From Candidatus Shapirobacteria bacterium UBA4809 (GTDB taxonomy: Bacteria; Patescibacteriota; Microgenomatia; UBA12405), in the NCBI GenBank assembly GCA_002402535.1, contig DHGB01000048.1, positions 969 to 17,265 of the forward strand: 16,297 nt of DNA, written 5' to 3'. The position numbers and the translations under genes are program-made. Within the stretch, counting starts at the first letter, position 1. The number at the start of each line of letters is the position of its first letter. The notes under the pieces are model-generated. The model was not told the origin of the DNA, did not search any database, and was given only the letters and a program-made list of their open reading frames with translations. Below are positions 6,597-12,726 of the stretch, one piece after another.

Positions 6597-7131
6597 CCCA
6601 GTTAATTATTTTCCAAAAATTATCAACAAATGTTTTTCTGTCACTGAGATAATCTAGATAATAAGCATGTTCCCAGACATCTAATACTAGTATTGGTTTC
6701 ATTCCATTTAAACCCAATAAATTGTGTTTTTCCAATTGTCCAATCGTTAAATTATTCTCTTCATCTTTCCACAGTACCGCCCAGCCCGATCCTTCCACGC
6801 TCACCGCCGCCTGGCTAAATTCTTTTTGAAAATTTTCCCAGTTGCCAAAATTTGAATTTATGGCTGCCAAAATATTATCAGCTGGTTTATTATTTTCATC
6901 TGCCTTTCTTAAATTAGCAAAAAACAATTCGTGTAATTTGGCGCCGTTATAGTTAAAACTAAAATCTCTCATTACTTCTCGGTTTTTTTCTGGTTTTTCT
7001 AAAGCCATATTAGCTCCGTTGACGTAAGCCACATAATGTTTATCGTGGTGTAGCTCCATTATTTTTCTCGAAATTACCGGCTCAAGTTCTTCACAGGCAT
7101 AGGGGAGGGGGATTATGTTTAGTGTTTTCAT
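6571..7131 (-). CDS. Superoxide dismutase, Fe/Mn family
   Basis: 186 residues from ATG 7131. It converts superoxide to oxygen and hydrogen peroxide in the cytoplasm. All four expected metal ligands are present: His28 in ELHHDKHY, His67 in KLHELFFANL, and Asp151 and His155 in DVWEHAYYLDY. The C-terminal FWKIINWDEVEKR is typical. Instead of the second-sphere Gln of E. coli Fe or Mn enzymes, His136 (GQLEKHN) may occupy the equivalent position, as in archaeal-type enzymes. The metal cannot be assigned from sequence. A longer frame has 12 extra residues (MKNRLLLYNQLT), but these cover the -10 region TATAAT at 7141-7146, so the inner ATG, which begins the usual N-terminus (MKTLNIIPLPY), was chosen. 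It is divergent from the GNAT gene and heads the operon with the methyltransferase. Confidence 0.9.
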   Translation of the reverse strand: MKTLNIIPLPYACEELEPVISRKIMELHHDKHYVAYVNGANMALEKPEKNREVMRDFSFNYNGAKLHELFFANLRKADENNKPADNILAAINSNFGNWENFQKEFSQAAVSVEGSGWAVLWKDEENNLTIGQLEKHNLLGLNGMKPILVLDVWEHAYYLDYLSDRKTFVDNFWKIINWDEVEKRNS

Positions 7132-7140
7132 AGTTAACTG

Positions 7141-7150
7141 ATTATATAAT
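7141..7150. promoter_or_regulatory. Palindromic -10 region shared by divergent sod and GNAT genes
   Basis: ATTATATAAT is a perfect palindrome that gives TATAAT on both strands (minus 7146-7141, plus 7145-7150). On the minus strand it lies 9 nt before the sod ATG 7131. On the plus strand it is 35 nt before the GNAT ATG. Confidence 0.55.
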
Positions 7151-7171
7151 AGTAATCTATTTTTCATTAGG

Positions 7172-7180
7172 TGATAAAAT
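7172..7180 (+). promoter_or_regulatory. Extended -10 (TGATAAAAT) for the GNAT gene
   Basis: TG-A-TAAAAT is an extended -10 form, 5 nt before ATG 7186. That fits a leaderless or nearly leaderless transcript. Confidence 0.45.
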
Positions 7181-7185
7181 TACAT

Positions 7186-7659
7186 ATGTCGGAAATAAAA
7201 ATTATTTCAGCTTCTTTGAATCAAATTAAAGAGCTTCAGAACCTAAATGATGAAGTTTTTATTGACAATAGCCGCTATGATGAAGATCTAAAAATTGACT
7301 GGGCTCAATCAGACGAGGGTGGAAAAAAATATTTTACTGAATTATTAAAAAGTAGTAACTCTATTTGTTTAATTGCTAAAGATAATGATAAAAATATCGG
7401 TTATTTGGTTGCCTGTCCTAAAGAAATTCCTTATCGTTTAAGTAAATACATTGAAATAGAAAATATGGGTGTAATTCCAGAATATCGCTGTCGGGGCATT
7501 GGTCAAAAATTAATTGATGAGTGTTTAAAAATCGCCAAAGAAAGAGGTTTTCAAAAAGTATATGTAAATGCTTATTTTAAGAATATCGGTGCCATCAATT
7601 TTTATAAAAAAAACGGATTTACAGAAATCGATCTCAGTTTAGAAAAAAGTATTAAATAA
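7186..7659 (+). CDS. GNAT family N-acetyltransferase
   Basis: 157 residues from ATG 7186. Family members transfer an acetyl group from acetyl-CoA to an amine on a small molecule or protein. The core is visible: ENMGVIPEYRCRGIGQKLIDECLKIAKERG contains the acetyl-CoA pyrophosphate loop RCRGIG, and the C-terminal KVYVNAYFKNIGAINFYKKNGF is the usual motif B with the NxGAINFYKKxGF signature. This resembles RimI-like and other small GNATs, but the substrate is unknown. An upstream GTG at 7171 would add five residues and lies within the probable -10 element, so the ATG was preferred. The stop is directly followed by a pseudogene remnant. Confidence 0.82.
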   Translation: MSEIKIISASLNQIKELQNLNDEVFIDNSRYDEDLKIDWAQSDEGGKKYFTELLKSSNSICLIAKDNDKNIGYLVACPKEIPYRLSKYIEIENMGVIPEYRCRGIGQKLIDECLKIAKERGFQKVYVNAYFKNIGAINFYKKNGFTEIDLSLEKSIK

Positions 7660-7660
7660 T

Positions 7661-7798
7661 ACGGCTACCAAAAAATTCACCATCCTCCACAGTAATGATA
7701 TGCACTGGGATTTTTTAGCCCCAGACGTCATGGTCAAGTATCTTCGTTCTCACCAGAATCTAATTTCTAAAGTTGAGGGTCGTCTTATTTATCGCTAA
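7661..7798 (+). pseudogene. Internally deleted remnant of a 5'-nucleotidase/metallophosphatase
   Basis: A 45-codon open stretch (no normal start codon at its front) joins two ends of a much longer protein. Residues 5-17, KKFTILHSNDMHW, match the N-terminal metal-binding motif (ILHxNDxHG) of the UshA/5'-nucleotidase family. The rest, PDVMVKYLRSHQNLISKVEGRLIYR, matches the extreme C-terminus of the same family (xxYLxxHxxxxxKVEGRL). The entire catalytic and nucleotide-binding middle, several hundred residues in intact members, is missing. The conserved Gly after NDMH is Trp here, at or near the join. It lies 2 bases after the GNAT stop and overlaps the convergent surface-protein gene by 14 bases. 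The simplest reading is a frame-preserving internal deletion with loss of the start. Confidence 0.7.
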
Positions 7799-8249
7799 GT
7801 TTTTTCTTTTTTGGCCAGATCAAAATAACAATAATTAAAAGCAATAATCCAACTGTAATTTGCCAAAACCAGTTACTTAAATCCTTTGTATTTTCGGCTT
7901 CCTCGGTTGCCTTTTTTACCACTTCTTCAGCTTTCGTCGGCTCTTTACTTGGTTCTATTGTGGGACTAATTTCGGTTTTTTTAGTCGGCTCCAATGTTGC
8001 TGTTACTACCTGAGTAACCACTACTTGTTTTGGTGTCGGTGTCGCGGTCGAAACCAGTTGAAACTTAATATCTTCCGGGTCAATGTCTTTTTTAAAAATC
8101 AAGGTTGGTATTGGTGTCGGTGTCGCTGTTGGCATTATCTTAAATTCTCTCTCAATAGGAAGAAAATCTAGAGCCATTATTCTTGAAACATTAAAAATAA
8201 AAAAAATTCCCAAACACAAAACTGCTTTGATGTATTTCATTGCATACAT
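7785..8249 (-). CDS. Thr/Pro-rich surface protein with signal peptide and C-terminal membrane anchor
   Basis: 154 residues. An N-terminal signal-like segment (MKYIKAVLCLGIFFIFNVSRIMA) is followed by a low-complexity region rich in Thr, Pro, Glu and Lys (TATPTPIPT, STATPTPK, SPTIEPSKEPTK). A membrane segment then follows (about 127-146, FWQITVGLLLLIIVILIW) with a KKKK tail. The predicted topology is a surface-exposed stalk held by a C-terminal anchor. There is no LPxTG sortase motif and no recognisable domain. Two ATGs are possible: 8249, with AGAGG four bases upstream, and 8240, which gives a cleaner signal peptide. It is divergent from map, with a 47-base gap. Function unknown; adhesion or stalk-like roles would be guesses. 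Confidence 0.65.
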   Translation of the reverse strand: MYAMKYIKAVLCLGIFFIFNVSRIMALDFLPIEREFKIMPTATPTPIPTLIFKKDIDPEDIKFQLVSTATPTPKQVVVTQVVTATLEPTKKTEISPTIEPSKEPTKAEEVVKKATEEAENTKDLSNWFWQITVGLLLLIIVILIWPKKKKLSDK

Positions 8250-8284
8250 TTTACCTCTTTTGTCAAATATAAATCAAAAACGCG

Positions 8285-8290
8285 GTATAA
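8285..8290 (+). promoter_or_regulatory. -10 box (TATAAT) for leaderless map transcript
   Basis: A perfect TATAAT followed by exactly 6 nt (TTGGCT) and GTG 8297. A TTGTCA at 8260-8265 with a 19-nt spacer may be the -35. The usual start point would coincide with the start codon. Confidence 0.6.
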
Positions 8291-8296
8291 TTGGCT

Positions 8297-9055
8297 GTGA
8301 TTTTAATCAAAACCCCATCCCAAATTGATGGCATTAGAGCTTCTTCAAAACTTGCCACTGCCACTCTAAAATACACTGCCTCTTTTATTAAAAGCGGTAT
8401 TTCTACTGAATTTTTAAATCAAAAAGCTCACGATTATATAATCGCTCATAAAGCCATTCCCGCGCCTCTCAATTATGGTGGTTTTCCCAAAAGTATTTGC
8501 ACCTCAATTAATAATGTTGTTTGTCACGGTATTCCTTCAAAAAAGGAAATTCTAAAAGAAGGGGATATTGTTAATATCGATGTTACCACCATTTTAAATG
8601 GTTATTATGGTGACACTTCAGCCACCTATCCAGTGGGAAAAATTTCTTCTGAGGCAAAATTGCTAATCGAGAGGACTAAAAAATCACTCGACCTTGCCAT
8701 CAAATCGGTTAAAGCCGGCCAGTATCTTAATGAGAGTGTTGGTAGGGTCATTGAGAATTATCTTACCCCTTTTGGTTATTCTATCGTCCGTGATCTGGGT
8801 GGTCACGGTGTCGGTCTTAAGTTTCATGAAGACCCTTTTGTTTTTCATCACAATACTCCGGAGAATCATATTTTGCTAAAAGCGGGCATGATTTTTACTA
8901 TTGAACCAATGGTTAATGCTTCTCCCAATTGGCATATTTATCAGGACAAAAATGATGGCTGGACCATCCAGACGGAAGATGGTTCTCTTTCGGCCCAGTT
9001 TGAACATACTATCCTGGTTACTGATTCCGGAGCGGAGGTACTAACTAAATTATGA
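8297..9055 (+). CDS. map: Methionine aminopeptidase, type I
   Basis: 252 residues. It removes the initiator methionine from new proteins, using two divalent metal ions. All five metal ligands are present at the expected spacing: Asp95 (NIDVT), Asp106 (YYGDTSATY), His170 (GGHGVG), Glu203 (FTIEPMV) and Glu236 (QFEHTILV). His77 in CHGIP matches the substrate-side His. The start was set at GTG 8297 because the resulting MILIKTPSQIDGIR is the usual Map N-terminus. A TTG at 8291 would add two residues but sits between the -10 box and the start. The TGA stop overlaps the folD ATG (ATGA), so the two are translationally coupled. Confidence 0.93.
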   Translation: MILIKTPSQIDGIRASSKLATATLKYTASFIKSGISTEFLNQKAHDYIIAHKAIPAPLNYGGFPKSICTSINNVVCHGIPSKKEILKEGDIVNIDVTTILNGYYGDTSATYPVGKISSEAKLLIERTKKSLDLAIKSVKAGQYLNESVGRVIENYLTPFGYSIVRDLGGHGVGLKFHEDPFVFHHNTPENHILLKAGMIFTIEPMVNASPNWHIYQDKNDGWTIQTEDGSLSAQFEHTILVTDSGAEVLTKL

Positions 9056-9825
9056 TTCTTCTCGATGGCAAATCTCTCTCGGAAAAAATTCTCTCCAATC
9101 TAAAATTGAAGATTGAAGATTGTAGACTGAAGATCAATTTAGACATTGTTTTAGTCGGGGATAACCCTTCTTCTTTAAAATACATTTCCCTCAAACAAAA
9201 AAGAGCCAATGAGGTCGGTATTGGTGGTCAACTATATCATCTTCCTGATACTATTTCTCAAAAACAAATTTTCGAACTATTCAATAAATTAAATAAAGAC
9301 TATGATACCACCGCTTATTTCATTCAATTACCAGTCCCCAATATTCGTCAAATTTCTTCACTTTTGAATAATATAAGTATTCACAAAGATGCTGATGGTT
9401 TAAACCCCAATTCGGGGGTTACTCCAGCGGTGGTCAGGGGAATTATTTCTCTTTTGAAACACTATCAAATTTCTTTTGATAACCAAAATATTGTCATTGT
9501 TAATGACTCAAATTTAATTGGCCAGCCTCTTAAAAAATATTTTTCTGATTTTACTTCTCAAATTTTTTTACTCAATGATCAAACAACAAATCTTACTTCT
9601 TTTACAAAAAAAGCTGATATTCTAATCTCCGCCACCAGTGTAAAAAATTTAATTACAGCGGATATGGTCAAAGATAGTGTCATCGCAATTGATGTCGGTG
9701 GGGGAGATATTGATTTTGATAACGTTTCTAAAAAATCTACCTATATCACCCCTACTTTTGGTGGTGTTGGCCCCATGACCGTCGCCTCTCTTCTCCAAAA
9801 CACTTACGATCTTGCTACAAAATAA
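9052..9825 (+). CDS. folD: FolD, methylenetetrahydrofolate dehydrogenase/cyclohydrolase (divergent)
   Basis: 257 residues, slightly shorter than usual (about 280-300). The bifunctional enzyme oxidises 5,10-methylene-THF with NADP+ and hydrolyses 5,10-methenyl-THF in one-carbon metabolism. Visible motifs are ILLDGKSLSEKI, VLVGDNPSSLKYISLKQKRANEVGI (YxxxK catalytic region), FIQLPVPN, KDADGLNPNSG, ADILISATS, AIDVGGGDIDFDNV and FGGVGPMT. The dinucleotide-binding GRSxxVGxP motif reads NDSNLIGQP, HSxT reads NDQT, and CTPxG is replaced by VTPAVVRG, so cofactor binding may differ. Residues 19-28 (LKIEDCRLKI) come from a 7-nt repeat also present in the glycosyltransferase at the left edge. The ATG overlaps the map stop; GGAGG about 13 bases upstream may help initiation. 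Confidence 0.87.
   Translation: MILLDGKSLSEKILSNLKLKIEDCRLKINLDIVLVGDNPSSLKYISLKQKRANEVGIGGQLYHLPDTISQKQIFELFNKLNKDYDTTAYFIQLPVPNIRQISSLLNNISIHKDADGLNPNSGVTPAVVRGIISLLKHYQISFDNQNIVIVNDSNLIGQPLKKYFSDFTSQIFLLNDQTTNLTSFTKKADILISATSVKNLITADMVKDSVIAIDVGGGDIDFDNVSKKSTYITPTFGGVGPMTVASLLQNTYDLATK
9107..9134 (+). repeat. Intragenic 7-nt tandem repeat (TGAAGAT type), copy 2, in folD
   Basis: TGAAGAT, TGAAGAT, TGTAGAC, TGAAGAT in direct succession, encoding LKIEDCRLKI between helix 1 and strand 1 of FolD. It matches the repeat at 193-220 in an unrelated gene, so the sequence is dispersed rather than inherited with folD. Confidence 0.65.
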
Positions 9826-9835
9826 TAATGGTATA

Positions 9836-11542
9836 TCATTGTCCTGTTCCTCTTCTATAGACTGCCGCCCAGGGAACATAGCTACTGGTAAAAGTTTTTT
9901 TATGAATTATTTCTCCGTTTCTGGTTACGGTCCAATCAAACGCCGTTTTTAATCCGGGTACTCGGCTTTCATCCTTAACTACTTTACCCATGGGCAGGGT
10001 TGGATCGTCAATCCACACATCTGGTGGTGCTGGTGCCGCCCCCCACTGTTTATAATTATCAATTACTGTTTTTCTGCCATCTGAAGTCCCGTAAATCTCA
10101 TAAGTTAATTTTTTATTTTTACCATCATAATAACTTTGAATTAGAAGGTGATGTCCCGTATCGTTGACAAAGGCTAAATCTGGTTTAGGGATAAAGACTG
10201 TCGCATCAAAACCTGGCTTGGAGTCTTCTTCATAATAGGAAACCCGGTAAGCATGAGGCTGACGGGCAGTAATGTCAACTCCGGCATCAAGCATGGCTCT
10301 AAATAAAGTCGTTGAAACTTGACAAATTCCACCACCAACATCCAGTTCTGTTTTTCCCTGTCTGATAATATATGCCTTTTTATAGCCATTATCGAGACTT
10401 ACCTCTCCGAGAGATTTAATAAAAGAAAAAGTTTCTCCCGGTGCCACCAGTACCCGGTTCACAATTGAAGCTCCTTTTTCCACGTTCCAGTTTCTGATTT
10501 CGCTACTATGTTTAAAACTGGAAGTCCCTCTTCCCAGCAGTTCTTTAATCCCTAGGCTATTGACATCAGAATTATTTATTTTTGGTTGAACCTTAACTAG
10601 TGGCAGTCCGCTGATTATATTTTTTTCACTTGAATTTCTCCAGTTTAAAAAATCACGACATATCTCCGTTTTCATTTTTTCCGTATCTATCGAATATCCC
10701 TCTTTGGCAGGGAGAAAATCAATTACCTTTCCATTCTCAAATTTAAAAACCGCATCTTGTGGCTCTTTGTTTAAGCTTTGGCTTAAATTATCAACAAACT
10801 CACTTACTTTTTGAGATTGACAGCCACCCCCAAAACTAATCCAGTTGACGAGGACCTTGTCGTCAATTTCGGTACTTACTTCTCCATCTTTAAAAATCAC
10901 TGATTTTCCGACATAGTTTTTTGCCATTTCTAGCGCCTCTTCCTTATCTTTGTCACTTGGTATTTCTCCAATTATTTCGACTGGTATTTGAACCTCACTG
11001 TCTATTTCATATTTTTTCAACTTGCTGATGATAATCTCTTTAAGAAGCTCTTGGTTGGTACTTAGTCCAAGCTCTCCTTCGATTATCTCAATCTTTTTAT
11101 CCAAAACTACTTCAGCCGGAATAAAAGGTTTATCAATCTGAGATGCAATTTCCACTACCATTTTGTTTAGTTTTTCCTGGTCAAAATCAACTTCCAGTTC
11201 AAAATCTTTACTCTGAAAAAAGGCTTTAATATATTTGCCAATTCCTTTTTTTAGGCGGCGAAAAAGCAAATCAGATGCCATCTGATCGGTGTCAATTTTT
11301 GCCGAAATAGAAGCCAAATTAACCGTAAAGATTCTTTCTCCCTCTCTAAAATTTAAATTTCCCTCCATGGGAAAATCAGAATTCAACTTATTGATTATTT
11401 CCTTTTTTCCCAAAAGCGAATAGTTTTTTCCCAAAACCGTCGTTTCTTTGCCTGTTTTGCCAAAACCAAACCCAAGTGGTGCCAGAAAACTAGCTAGAAT
11501 CAAAAATAAAATACTAATAATGATTAAAATTTTATTTTTCAT
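9836..11542 (-). CDS. VanW family cell-wall protein
   Basis: 568 residues. A short cytoplasmic N-terminus and membrane anchor (~4-26) are followed by two alpha/beta regions (about 35-140 and 200-315) that look like the paired putative peptidoglycan-binding domains of YoaR-type proteins. The VanW domain is at about 335-475, with its core GGGICQVSTTLFRAMLDAG (403-421) and RQPHAYRVSYYEED. The C-terminal ~75 residues (VVKDESRVPGLKTAFDWTVTRNGEIIHKKTFTSSY) are a beta-rich tail similar to the G5-like end of other VanW proteins. The role is in the cell wall, biochemistry unknown; VanW was named from vancomycin-resistance clusters but is not itself proof of resistance. The ATG overlaps the RNase HI stop (ATGA, 11539-11542), so it is coupled to it. 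It ends 10 bases from the convergent folD stop. Confidence 0.88.
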   Translation of the reverse strand: MKNKILIIISILFLILASFLAPLGFGFGKTGKETTVLGKNYSLLGKKEIINKLNSDFPMEGNLNFREGERIFTVNLASISAKIDTDQMASDLLFRRLKKGIGKYIKAFFQSKDFELEVDFDQEKLNKMVVEIASQIDKPFIPAEVVLDKKIEIIEGELGLSTNQELLKEIIISKLKKYEIDSEVQIPVEIIGEIPSDKDKEEALEMAKNYVGKSVIFKDGEVSTEIDDKVLVNWISFGGGCQSQKVSEFVDNLSQSLNKEPQDAVFKFENGKVIDFLPAKEGYSIDTEKMKTEICRDFLNWRNSSEKNIISGLPLVKVQPKINNSDVNSLGIKELLGRGTSSFKHSSEIRNWNVEKGASIVNRVLVAPGETFSFIKSLGEVSLDNGYKKAYIIRQGKTELDVGGGICQVSTTLFRAMLDAGVDITARQPHAYRVSYYEEDSKPGFDATVFIPKPDLAFVNDTGHHLLIQSYYDGKNKKLTYEIYGTSDGRKTVIDNYKQWGAAPAPPDVWIDDPTLPMGKVVKDESRVPGLKTAFDWTVTRNGEIIHKKTFTSSYVPWAAVYRRGTGQ

Positions 11543-11937
11543 CTGTTATCCATCGCTTTGTTAGCTAAAGCATCTGCTCGGGAATTGGATTCTCGTTTTA
11601 TTTCTTTATAAATAATTTTTTTATTCTTAGATAAATTTTGCGCAATTAACCATAGTTTTTTTAAATTTTCTGCCTTCACTTTATATTTTCCTTGCATTTG
11701 TCGTACCAGTAACTGTGAATCAGAATTAATTTCTATCTCTGATTCAATTTTGTTTTCTTCGATCCAAGTTAACGCCCCAATTAAACCCAAATATTCTGCC
11801 TCATTGTTTGTTTTTACTCCCAAAAATTTTGCTTCTTCAAAAAGAGTTTTTTTATTTTCATCTTCAATATAAATTCCGTAGCCAGCTATTCCCGGATTAC
11901 CCCGCGCGCCCCCATCAGTAAACACCTTTATTCCCAT
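11539..11937 (-). CDS. rnhA: Ribonuclease HI
   Basis: 132 residues, a compact RNase HI that cuts RNA in RNA-DNA hybrids. All four catalytic acids can be seen: Asp8 (FTDGGARGNPG), Glu48 (TNNEAEY), Asp73 (NSDSQLLVRQ) and Asp122 (SRADALAN). The short form lacks the basic protrusion of the E. coli enzyme and resembles the RNase HI-like proteins of Gram-positive bacteria and archaea. The start ATG 11937 has TATGAT exactly 6 nt upstream, and that -10 overlaps the stop codon of the ZIP transporter gene. It can therefore have its own leaderless transcript even though it lies just downstream of that gene. Confidence 0.92.
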   Translation of the reverse strand: MGIKVFTDGGARGNPGIAGYGIYIEDENKKTLFEEAKFLGVKTNNEAEYLGLIGALTWIEENKIESEIEINSDSQLLVRQMQGKYKVKAENLKKLWLIAQNLSKNKKIIYKEIKRESNSRADALANKAMDNR

Positions 11938-11943
11938 GTAAGT

Positions 11944-11949
11944 ATCATA
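11944..11949 (-). promoter_or_regulatory. -10 box (TATGAT) for RNase HI, containing the ZIP stop codon
   Basis: On the minus strand, TATGAT ends 6 nt before ATG 11937. Its TGA (11947-11945) is the stop codon of the upstream ZIP gene. Confidence 0.5.
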
Positions 11950-12676
11950 GCAAAAAATACATTATTCCCAAACCTATGAGCACCGAAATCATTTGCCATA
12001 AACTCTGTTTAATTTTATTTTCATGTCGATGAAGCTCAGGGATGAGATCAGAGGCGGCTAGATAGATAAAGCCACCAGCGGTTATGGCCATTAGCTCTCC
12101 TCGTATTTTACCGATATCACTGATAAGCCAGATAACTAAGACTCCAAGAACACTCAGAAAGGCAGAGCCCAGGTTCATTAAAGCTGCTTTTTTAGCTGAA
12201 AATCCTCCATGAATCAATATTGCAAAATCACCTATCTCCTGGGGAATTTCATGCATAAATACTGCGAGGGAAGTGCTTATTCCAATTGGAATACTAATCA
12301 TAAAGCTACTCCCAATTATTAGTCCGTCGATTAAATTATGAATTGAATCAGCCAGAAGACTGATCCACACCAGCTCCTTGTTTTGATTACAATCGATATC
12401 GTGACAGTGCCTCCATTTTAATATTTTTTCCAGAGAAAAAAAGATAAGCATCCCGGTGATAATCATTAGTCCTGTTTTTTCAGAGTTAATTATCGCCGTT
12501 GACTCGGGAATTAAATGTAAAAAAGCATCTCCGAGGAGAGCTCCAGTGGCTATTCCCACTAGGGTCAACAGTTCTCCCTTCAATCTATTTTTTTTAATTT
12601 TAATAAACAGTATTCCGAGAAGAGAAACCAGACTTATTAATCCAGAAGCAAGCAAAGCCAATAATATTGGATTCAT
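11945..12676 (-). CDS. ZIP family divalent metal transporter
   Basis: 243 residues with about eight membrane segments. ZIP proteins bring Zn2+ and related ions (Fe, Mn) into the cytoplasm. The two signature metal-site helices are intact: HNLIDG (113-118) in TM4 and HEIPQE (142-147) in TM5. A short His/Cys-rich loop, RHCHDIDC (89-96), lies between TM3 and TM4, as expected for the cytoplasmic metal loop. ATG 12676 (MNPILLALLASG) was preferred to ATG 12685 because a TAGAAT hexamer ends 7 nt before it and the longer start would lie inside that hexamer. It is divergent from the solute-binding protein gene. Confidence 0.88.
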   Translation of the reverse strand: MNPILLALLASGLISLVSLLGILFIKIKKNRLKGELLTLVGIATGALLGDAFLHLIPESTAIINSEKTGLMIITGMLIFFSLEKILKWRHCHDIDCNQNKELVWISLLADSIHNLIDGLIIGSSFMISIPIGISTSLAVFMHEIPQEIGDFAILIHGGFSAKKAALMNLGSAFLSVLGVLVIWLISDIGKIRGELMAITAGGFIYLAASDLIPELHRHENKIKQSLWQMISVLIGLGIMYFLL

Positions 12677-12683
12677 GGGCACC

Positions 12684-12689
12684 ATTCTA
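12684..12689 (-). promoter_or_regulatory. Possible -10 box (TAGAAT) for the ZIP gene
   Basis: Minus-strand TAGAAT, 7 nt before ATG 12676. It is one mismatch from consensus and the least certain of the -10 calls, because it also overlaps an alternative ATG (12685). Confidence 0.35.
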
Positions 12690-12714
12690 CTTCATTTTTT
12701 TCCTTTCTGCCAGT

Positions 12715-12720
12715 TATAAT
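12715..12720 (+). promoter_or_regulatory. -10 box (TATAAT) for leaderless solute-binding-protein transcript
   Basis: A perfect TATAAT, then exactly 6 nt (AGTATT), then GTG 12727. No good -35 is visible. Confidence 0.6.
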
Positions 12721-12726
12721 AGTATT

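Noticed and set aside
7785..7870. Sortase (LPxTG) anchor at the C-terminus of the Thr/Pro-rich protein
   Set aside because: There is a membrane segment and Lys-rich tail but no LPxTG-like motif before it.
9827..9840. Small palindrome AATGGTATATCATT between folD and VanW as a terminator
   Set aside because: The stem is short, AT-rich with wobble pairs, and lacks a GC-rich arm and T-tract; it is within chance for this composition. No convincing intrinsic terminator was found at any convergent junction.
11000..11300. VanW gene as evidence of vancomycin resistance
   Set aside because: VanW-domain proteins are widespread wall proteins; no vanH, vanA or vanX-like genes are present.
12667..12726. 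Longer start (ATG 12667) for the solute-binding protein
   Set aside because: The added residues cover the TATAAT at 12715-12720 and have no family similarity; the GTG at 12727 has the same -10 spacing as other genes.
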